Shown: positions 58,859 through 64,000 of the stretch, in pieces
Layout of the letters: every line of letters begins with the position of its first letter
Numbering within the stretch: position 1 is the stretch's first letter
NCBI RefSeq assembly: GCF_029168315.1
Contig: NZ_JARGYD010000004.1
Coordinates: forward strand, 461,638 to 525,637
DNA: 64,000 nt
Reading direction: 5' to 3'
Source: Psychromarinibacter halotolerans
GTDB taxonomy: Bacteria > Pseudomonadota > Alphaproteobacteria > Rhodobacterales > Rhodobacteraceae
Notes under the pieces: model-generated
The model's database searches: none
Seen by the model: only the letters and a program-made list of their open reading frames with translations
Told to the model about the DNA's origin: nothing
Program-made: the position numbers and the translations under genes

Positions 58859-60175
58859 ATGTCGAAACCGATCCTGCTGTCGATGGCGATGGCTGGCCTG
58901 CTGGCGGCCTGTGGCAGCCAAGAAACGATCCTGCCCGGCGAACGGCTGGACATCCGCACCGGCCTGACCGTGGGCGAAGAGCCGCTTGAGACCGAGGCGC
59001 CCGTTGCGCGCGCCTTCTCGCTGCCGCAGCCCGTGAACCTTGCCGCGTGGACCCACCGCGCCGCCAACCCCGCACACAACGTCAGCCACGTCGCGCTGTC
59101 GTCACAGCCGACGCGGATCTGGTCCGCCAACATCGGCAGCGGCAACAGCCGCAAGCTGCGCATCACCGCGCAGCCCATCGTTGCCGGTGGCTATGTCTTC
59201 ACGCTGGACAGCACCGGCGTGCTGACCGCGACCGGCGTCAACGGCGAAACCGCGTGGAGCCGCAGCCTTGAACCCGCCGGTCATCGCGGCGGCGCGATCT
59301 CGGGCGGGGGCATCGCCTTCGACGGCGGGCGCCTGTTCGTTACGACCGGCTACGGCTCGGTCTTCGCGATCGACCCGTCCACCGGCGCGGAAATCTGGTC
59401 GCAGGACCTAGACGCGCCGGCCACGGCCAGCCCAACGGTGGCCGACGGACTAGTCTATGTCATCTCGCGCGACAACGTGGCTTGGGCGATCGACACCCAG
59501 ACCGGCCGCGTGCGTTGGCAACTGTCCGGCACGCCGTCGGCGTCCGGCATGGTCGGCGGGGCAGGGGCCGCCGTGACCGATCAGCTTGCGATCTTCCCCT
59601 TTGCCAGCGGTGAACTCGTCGCCGCGCTGCGCCAAGGCGGGGTGCGTCTTTGGGGCGCGACCGTTGCCGGGCGCCGCAAGGGCTTTGCCTATGCCAACGT
59701 GACCGACATCGTCGCTGATCCGGTGATCGTGGACGGCACCCTGTACACCGGCAACCAGTCGGGCCGCGCCGTCGCGATGAACGCGGCGTCCGGCGAACGC
59801 CTGTGGACCGCCGAAACCGGGGCGTACGGCCCGGTCTGGGTCGCTGGCGGCTCGGTCTTCCTTGTTTCGGATCAGGCGGAACTGGTGCGGCTGGACGCGG
59901 CCACGGGGCAAGAGATCTGGACCCGCGAACTGCCTTACTTCAAAGGGCGCCGCGCGACCAAGCGCAAGACCGTCTACGCCTATTACGGTCCGGTGCTGGC
60001 TGGCGGCAACCTGTGGGTCGCCTCGGACGACGGCACGCTGACCGCCTACGACCCGGCCACCGGCGCAACGCGGCAGGTGCTGGATCTGCCGGGCGGTGCG
60101 GCGTCGAACATCTCGGTCGCGGGCGGCACGCTGTACGTGGTCAGCGAGAACGGACAGCTTCACGCTTTCCGTTGA
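58859..60175 (+). CDS. bamB: Outer-membrane assembly lipoprotein BamB
   Basis: A 438-residue PQQ-like beta-propeller lipoprotein: signal with lipobox LAAC (Cys18), then repeated WS/TW motifs such as GETAWSRSLEPAG, GAEIWSQDLDAPA, GRVRWQLSGTP, GERLWTAETGA and GQEIWTRELP, one per blade, giving an eight-bladed propeller. Part of the BamABCDE machine that inserts outer-membrane beta-barrels. Start: ATG at 58859, or GTG at 58853 which has better GGGAG spacing. Genes yfgM-bamB-der are syntenic with other Proteobacteria. Confidence 0.92.
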   Translation: MSKPILLSMAMAGLLAACGSQETILPGERLDIRTGLTVGEEPLETEAPVARAFSLPQPVNLAAWTHRAANPAHNVSHVALSSQPTRIWSANIGSGNSRKLRITAQPIVAGGYVFTLDSTGVLTATGVNGETAWSRSLEPAGHRGGAISGGGIAFDGGRLFVTTGYGSVFAIDPSTGAEIWSQDLDAPATASPTVADGLVYVISRDNVAWAIDTQTGRVRWQLSGTPSASGMVGGAGAAVTDQLAIFPFASGELVAALRQGGVRLWGATVAGRRKGFAYANVTDIVADPVIVDGTLYTGNQSGRAVAMNAASGERLWTAETGAYGPVWVAGGSVFLVSDQAELVRLDAATGQEIWTRELPYFKGRRATKRKTVYAYYGPVLAGGNLWVASDDGTLTAYDPATGATRQVLDLPGGAASNISVAGGTLYVVSENGQLHAFR

Positions 60176-60276
60176 GCCGATTAGGCTGTATGGGGGCGGC
60201 TTGCGGGTCGCGGGGCCGGGTCTTGTAGACCGTCCTGCCGGGCAAAGCCCGCGGAAGCGGATGCAAGGATAGGGCC

Positions 60277-61752
60277 ATGTTCACCCTCGCCATCGTCGGC
60301 CGACCGAACGTCGGAAAGTCGACGCTTTTCAATCGCCTCGTCGGCAAGCGGCTTGCGCTGGTCGACGACCAGCCGGGTGTCACGCGCGACCTGCGCGAGG
60401 GCGACGCGCGGCTGGGCGACCTGAAGTTCACCGTGATCGACACCGCCGGTCTTGAGAACGAGACCGACGATTCCCTTCCCGCGCGGATGCGCCGCCTGAC
60501 CGAACGCGCGGTCGAGATGGCCGACATCTGCCTGTTCCTTGTCGACGCCCGCGCCGGCATCCTGCCGGACGACCGCGTGTTCGCCGACATCCTGCGCCGC
60601 AAGAACGCCCATGTGATCCTTGCCGCCAACAAGGCCGAGGGCAACGCCGCCGACGCCGGGGTCTACGAGGCGTACGAGCTGGGCCTTGGCGAACCCGTCC
60701 GCCTGTCCGCCGAACACGGCGAGGGCATGGCCGACCTGCTGCAAGTGCTGATGCCGATCGCCGACGAATTCACTGCCCGGACCGAGGCCGCCGAAGCCGA
60801 GGCGCCCGAGATCGACGTCGAGGTCGATGACGCCGACGGAACCGAGGAACTGCCCGCGTACCGCGCGCCCTCGAACGCCAAGCCGATGCAGGTTGCCGTG
60901 GTGGGGCGCCCGAACGCGGGCAAGTCGACGCTGATCAACAAGATCCTCGGCGAGGATCGCCTGCTGACCGGCCCCGAGGCGGGCATCACCCGCGACGCCA
61001 TTTCGCTCAAGATCGACTGGGGCGGCACCCCCGTCCGCATCTTCGACACCGCCGGGATGCGCAAGAAGGCCAAGGTGCAGGAAAAGGTCGAAAAGCTGTC
61101 GGTCGCCGACGGCCTGCGCGCGGTCAAGTTCGCCGAGGTCGTCGTGGTGCTGCTGGACGCCGCCATCCCGTTCGAACAGCAGGACCTGCGCATCGCCGAC
61201 CTTGCCGAGCGCGAAGGCCGGGCGGTGGTGGTCGCCGTCAACAAGTGGGACGCCGAGGACAACAAGGGCGAGAAGCTGAAAGAGCTGAAAGAGGCGTTCG
61301 AGCGCCTTCTGCCCCAGCTGCGCGGCGCGCCGCTGATCACCGTCTCGGCACTGACCGGCAAGGGGCTGGACCGGCTGCACGCCGCGGTGCTGAAGGCGCA
61401 CGAGGTCTGGAACCGCCGGGTGTCGACCGCGCGGTTGAACCGCTGGCTGGAAGGCATGGTCTCGGCTCACCCGCCCCCCGCACCGGGCGGCCGCCGCATT
61501 CGCCTGCGCTATATGACGCAAGCCAAGACCCGGCCGCCGGGCTTCGTCGTGATGTGCTCGCACCCCGACAAGCTGCCGGAAAGCTATTCGCGCTATCTGG
61601 TGAACGGGCTGAGGGATGACTTCGACATGCCGGGCACGCCGATCCGCCTGTACATGCGCAGTCAGGCCGACCAGAACCCCTATAAGGACCGCAAGAAATC
61701 GACGCCGTCGCGCCTGCGCAAGCACCTGGGAAAGAAGATCCCGGGCAAATAA
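60277..61752 (+). CDS. der: Ribosome biogenesis GTPase Der (EngA)
   Basis: A 491-residue double GTPase needed for 50S subunit maturation. First G domain: GRPNVGKST (residues 8-16), DTAGLE, NKAEG (G4 with Glu in place of Asp, a variant often seen in alphaproteobacteria). An acidic linker spans about 165-200 (AEAEAPEIDVEVDDAD). Second G domain: GRPNAGKST (about 211), DTAGMRKKAKV, NKWD. C-terminal KH-like domain ends in KKIPGK. ATG at 60277. Downstream 152 nt contain a hairpin before the desaturases. Confidence 0.97.
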   Translation: MFTLAIVGRPNVGKSTLFNRLVGKRLALVDDQPGVTRDLREGDARLGDLKFTVIDTAGLENETDDSLPARMRRLTERAVEMADICLFLVDARAGILPDDRVFADILRRKNAHVILAANKAEGNAADAGVYEAYELGLGEPVRLSAEHGEGMADLLQVLMPIADEFTARTEAAEAEAPEIDVEVDDADGTEELPAYRAPSNAKPMQVAVVGRPNAGKSTLINKILGEDRLLTGPEAGITRDAISLKIDWGGTPVRIFDTAGMRKKAKVQEKVEKLSVADGLRAVKFAEVVVVLLDAAIPFEQQDLRIADLAEREGRAVVVAVNKWDAEDNKGEKLKELKEAFERLLPQLRGAPLITVSALTGKGLDRLHAAVLKAHEVWNRRVSTARLNRWLEGMVSAHPPPAPGGRRIRLRYMTQAKTRPPGFVVMCSHPDKLPESYSRYLVNGLRDDFDMPGTPIRLYMRSQADQNPYKDRKKSTPSRLRKHLGKKIPGK

Positions 61753-61817
61753 CGCGCGTTCGGTAGGTTATTCCGGACCTTTAACAAAGATCAGTCGTCT
61801 GCAATTCTTCCCCGGAC

Positions 61818-61851
61818 CCGTGCTTCGGTGCAAATCTTGCACGAAGCACGG
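61818..61851 (+). promoter_or_regulatory. Strong hairpin between der and the desaturases
   Basis: 14-bp stem with one bulged G: CCGTGCTTCG-TGCA / TGCA-CGAAGCACGG, loop AATCT. No T-run follows, so it is a poor intrinsic terminator. It lies 53 nt before the desaturase ATG and could be an mRNA leader structure or protein-binding site. Which function is unknown. Confidence 0.5.
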
Positions 61852-61904
61852 ATCAGGTGCTTTCAAGCATTTTCTGATGGGGGCCGGGTTTTCCGGCGAC
61901 GACG

Positions 61905-62912
61905 ATGACGACATTAAGACAGCGAACCCGCGCCTACACGACGCGCGACAACCGGCGTGCGGCCCTGAACATCGCGGCGACGATGACCGTCTACATCGGC
62001 GGTTTGCTGTCGGCGATCCACATCGTGCGGGCCGGCTACTGGCTGGCCGCCGTACCGGTGATGTTCGCAACCGGCGTGTCCGCGGTGCGGCTGTACATGC
62101 TGCAGCACGACTGCGGGCACGGGTCCTTCTTCACCCGGCGGAAGGCAAACGACATCGCCGGCACGCTGCTGTCGCCCTTCACTCTGACGCCGTATAAGGC
62201 GATCCGCTACAATCACAATCTGCACCACGCGCACATCGGCAACCTCGACCGCCGCGACAGCACCGAAATCTACGTGATGACGGTCGAGGAATACCTTGCC
62301 GCACCGTGGTGGCGGAAGCTTGGGTACAGGTTCTATCGCAGCTTCGTGCTGCTGTTCCTGATCGGCCCAACGCTTTTGTATGTCCTGCGCTATCGCTGGC
62401 CGCGCAACACGATGAAATCGGGGCTTGGAAACCTGCTGCTGCACAACGCTCTGCTGGCATTGCTGCTGGGTGCGCTTTGGGCCGGGTACGGCTCTTCCGG
62501 CCTGCTGGTCTGGCTGGGGGCAGTTGTGTTGGGCGTGTCTTCGGGGGTGCTGATCCCATACGTGCAGCATAATTTCGAGGACGTGTTCTGGAGCCGCCCC
62601 GATGACCTGAGCTTCGATCAGGCTGCGGTCGAGGGGTCTGCGGTGCTGGACTTTGGGGCGTTCTTCGATCTGTGCACTGCGAATATTGCATATCACGACC
62701 TGCACCACCTGAATTCCAACATCCCGTGCTACAACCTGAAGCGGTGTTACCGCGATCTGGAAGGGACGTTCCGGTCCCGCAAGATCGGCTTCCGCGAGGC
62801 ATTGGGCTGTCTGCGCTGGAAACTGTGGGATGAAGACACGGGCCGAATGGCGCCGTTTCCGCGCCGCGGCGCCATGCCATCTGGACAAGTCGAAGCGAAT
62901 TCTACTATCTGA
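61905..62912 (+). CDS. Fatty acid desaturase 1
   Basis: A 335-residue membrane di-iron desaturase. Three His boxes: HDCGHGS (about 68-74), HNLHHAH (about 104) and HDLHHLNSNIP (about 264). Hydrophobic segments lie between boxes 1-2 and 2-3. Introduces a double bond in acyl chains; position specificity cannot be read from sequence. Start ATG at 61905 has no strong ribosome-binding site. A hairpin lies upstream. Paralogous to the next gene. Confidence 0.9.
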   Translation: MTTLRQRTRAYTTRDNRRAALNIAATMTVYIGGLLSAIHIVRAGYWLAAVPVMFATGVSAVRLYMLQHDCGHGSFFTRRKANDIAGTLLSPFTLTPYKAIRYNHNLHHAHIGNLDRRDSTEIYVMTVEEYLAAPWWRKLGYRFYRSFVLLFLIGPTLLYVLRYRWPRNTMKSGLGNLLLHNALLALLLGALWAGYGSSGLLVWLGAVVLGVSSGVLIPYVQHNFEDVFWSRPDDLSFDQAAVEGSAVLDFGAFFDLCTANIAYHDLHHLNSNIPCYNLKRCYRDLEGTFRSRKIGFREALGCLRWKLWDEDTGRMAPFPRRGAMPSGQVEANSTI

Positions 62913-62973
62913 CTCTTGTGGGGGCCATCGCCTGTCCGGGCGAAAGCTGAGACCGTCTCGAATGGGGGTGGGC

Positions 62974-63978
62974 ATGAGCGACGCAGCGACACCGGAACTT
63001 CGGAAACACCTTTTAAAATATACCAAAAAGAACGATTGGCTGGCCGCCGCCAGCTATTTCGGCACCTTCGCCGTGTTCTTCCCGTCGCTGTGGCTGGCGC
63101 TGACGCTGTTCGACCGCAGCCTGTGGCTGTCCTTGCCTTTCATCGTGATCACCGCCTTTGCCGGGGTGCGGTTGTACGTGCTGATGCACGACTGCGGGCA
63201 CAACTCGCTGTTCTCGACGAAGCGGGCGAACGACATCGCGGGCTATGTTCTGTCGCCCTTCGCGATGACGCCGTACCGCGCGATGCAGTACAACCACAAC
63301 ATGCACCACGCCTACCTTGGGAACCTCGACCACCGCGAGACGACCGAGATCTACACGATGACCCTTCGCGAGTGGAACGAGGCGGGCTTCGGCAAGCGGC
63401 TGTATTACCGTCTGTACCGGAATCCCTTCGTGCTGATCCCGGCGGGGGCGATCTGGACCTATTTCGTTGCCTACCGCTGGCCGGCGAACACCACGAAGAT
63501 CGGCGTCGTCAACGTGCTGGTCCATAACCTGCTGTTCGCGCTGTGGCTTTTCACGATCTGGGCGCTGTTCGGCTGGCAGGGCTTTTGGGTGTTTCTCGGG
63601 ATCTCGGTGTTGGCCGGGATGATCGGGGTGTTCCTTGTCTACCTGCAGCACAATTTCGAGGACACCTATTGGGACCGCAAGCCCGAGCTCGACTTTCGCC
63701 GCGCGACGCTGCAGGGCTCGTCCTGCCTGAACCTCGGGCATTGGTGGGACATCGGAACGGGCAACATCGCCTATCACGACATCCACCATTTCATGCCCTC
63801 GATCCCGTCCTATCGCCTGCGGCAGTGCCACTTCGACCTGCCGCCGGACCTGGAGATGCCGCGCATCGAATGGCCGCAGGCGATCCGGTCGTTCAAGCTG
63901 AAGCTGTGGGACGAAGAGCAAGAGCGGCTGGTGCCGTTCCCGAAGCAGCGCGCCGCGGCGGCTTTGCCTGCGGAGTAA
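62974..63978 (+). CDS. Fatty acid desaturase 2
   Basis: A 334-residue paralog with the same architecture: HDCGHNS (about 72-78), HNMHHAYLG (about 108) and HDIHHFMPSIP (about 268). Co-directional, 61 nt after desaturase 1, so probably one operon arising by duplication. Start at ATG 62974 after GGGGGTGG; ATG at 62962 is also in frame. Conserved blocks shared with gene 1 include QHNFED before box 3. Confidence 0.9.
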   Translation: MSDAATPELRKHLLKYTKKNDWLAAASYFGTFAVFFPSLWLALTLFDRSLWLSLPFIVITAFAGVRLYVLMHDCGHNSLFSTKRANDIAGYVLSPFAMTPYRAMQYNHNMHHAYLGNLDHRETTEIYTMTLREWNEAGFGKRLYYRLYRNPFVLIPAGAIWTYFVAYRWPANTTKIGVVNVLVHNLLFALWLFTIWALFGWQGFWVFLGISVLAGMIGVFLVYLQHNFEDTYWDRKPELDFRRATLQGSSCLNLGHWWDIGTGNIAYHDIHHFMPSIPSYRLRQCHFDLPPDLEMPRIEWPQAIRSFKLKLWDEEQERLVPFPKQRAAAALPAE

Positions 63979-64000
63979 AGGGGGGCGGGCAGGGGTCGGG

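Overview
The window reads as a chromosomal segment of a high-GC alphaproteobacterium, most likely a Rhodobacteraceae (roseobacter-type) species. The pointers are an alphaproteobacterial LexA box (GTTC-N7-GTTC) before uvrA, a full CtrA site (TTAA-N7-TTAAC), Entner-Doudoroff genes edd-eda, small proteins typical of this family (an RSP_7527-like 50-mer and a PIN protein overlapping rlmI), and proteins for carnitine, polyamine and glyoxylate use that are common in marine members. No rRNA, tRNA, CRISPR array, insertion sequence or prophage gene was recognised. The segment is densely coding, with many 1-8 nt overlaps.

Layout. 1-2.5 kb: a MarR regulator followed 8 nt later by a large cobalamin and iron-sulfur reductive dehalogenase that runs off the left edge. 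2.5-7.6 kb: HAD phosphatase, DUF3592 membrane protein, a solitary form II CoxL-type molybdenum hydroxylase subunit and a DUF2235 serine hydrolase. 7.6-11 kb: a polyamine-type operon (class I amidotransferase, glutamine-synthetase-like ligase, FAD oxidase); a PuuD-like hydrolase lies apart at 17.6 kb. 11-20 kb: folE2, trkH, two small or unknown proteins in a locally AT-rich stretch, malate synthase G, puuD and a GT87 membrane glycosyltransferase. 20-22.4 kb: a carnitine-degradation pair (BKACE and carnitine 3-dehydrogenase) with a Cys-rich lipoprotein between them and a perfect palindrome in front. 22.5-31.5 kb: ybaK, glnE, a GlcD-type oxidase, a ClC channel and small proteins. 31.8-38.8 kb: edd, eda, trpS, rlmI with PIN, and moaA.

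38.8-50.4 kb: lipoprotein, ubiquinone-type hydroxylase with pyrimidine nucleotidase, GntR regulator, an MshEN-GT2 glycosyltransferase behind a CtrA site, carA, yqeY, an MFS carrier and SOS-controlled uvrA. 50.5-52.3 kb: small secreted proteins, including a recent tandem duplication that shares a Cys motif with the neighbouring RcnB-like protein. 52.4-57.7 kb: an RND efflux permease and its adaptor; the adaptor has an extraordinary, perfectly symmetric coiled-coil hairpin of 8 + 8 fourteen-residue repeats. 58-64 kb: the conserved YfgM-BamB-Der block and two tandem fatty-acid desaturases.

Noncoding DNA carries a family of dispersed hairpin elements (AAATACCTCGGGGGAG core) at gene ends. The observations most worth following are the reductive dehalogenase locus, the symmetric adaptor hairpin, the probable c-di-GMP-gated glycosyltransferase under CtrA, and the small secreted Cys-motif cluster.
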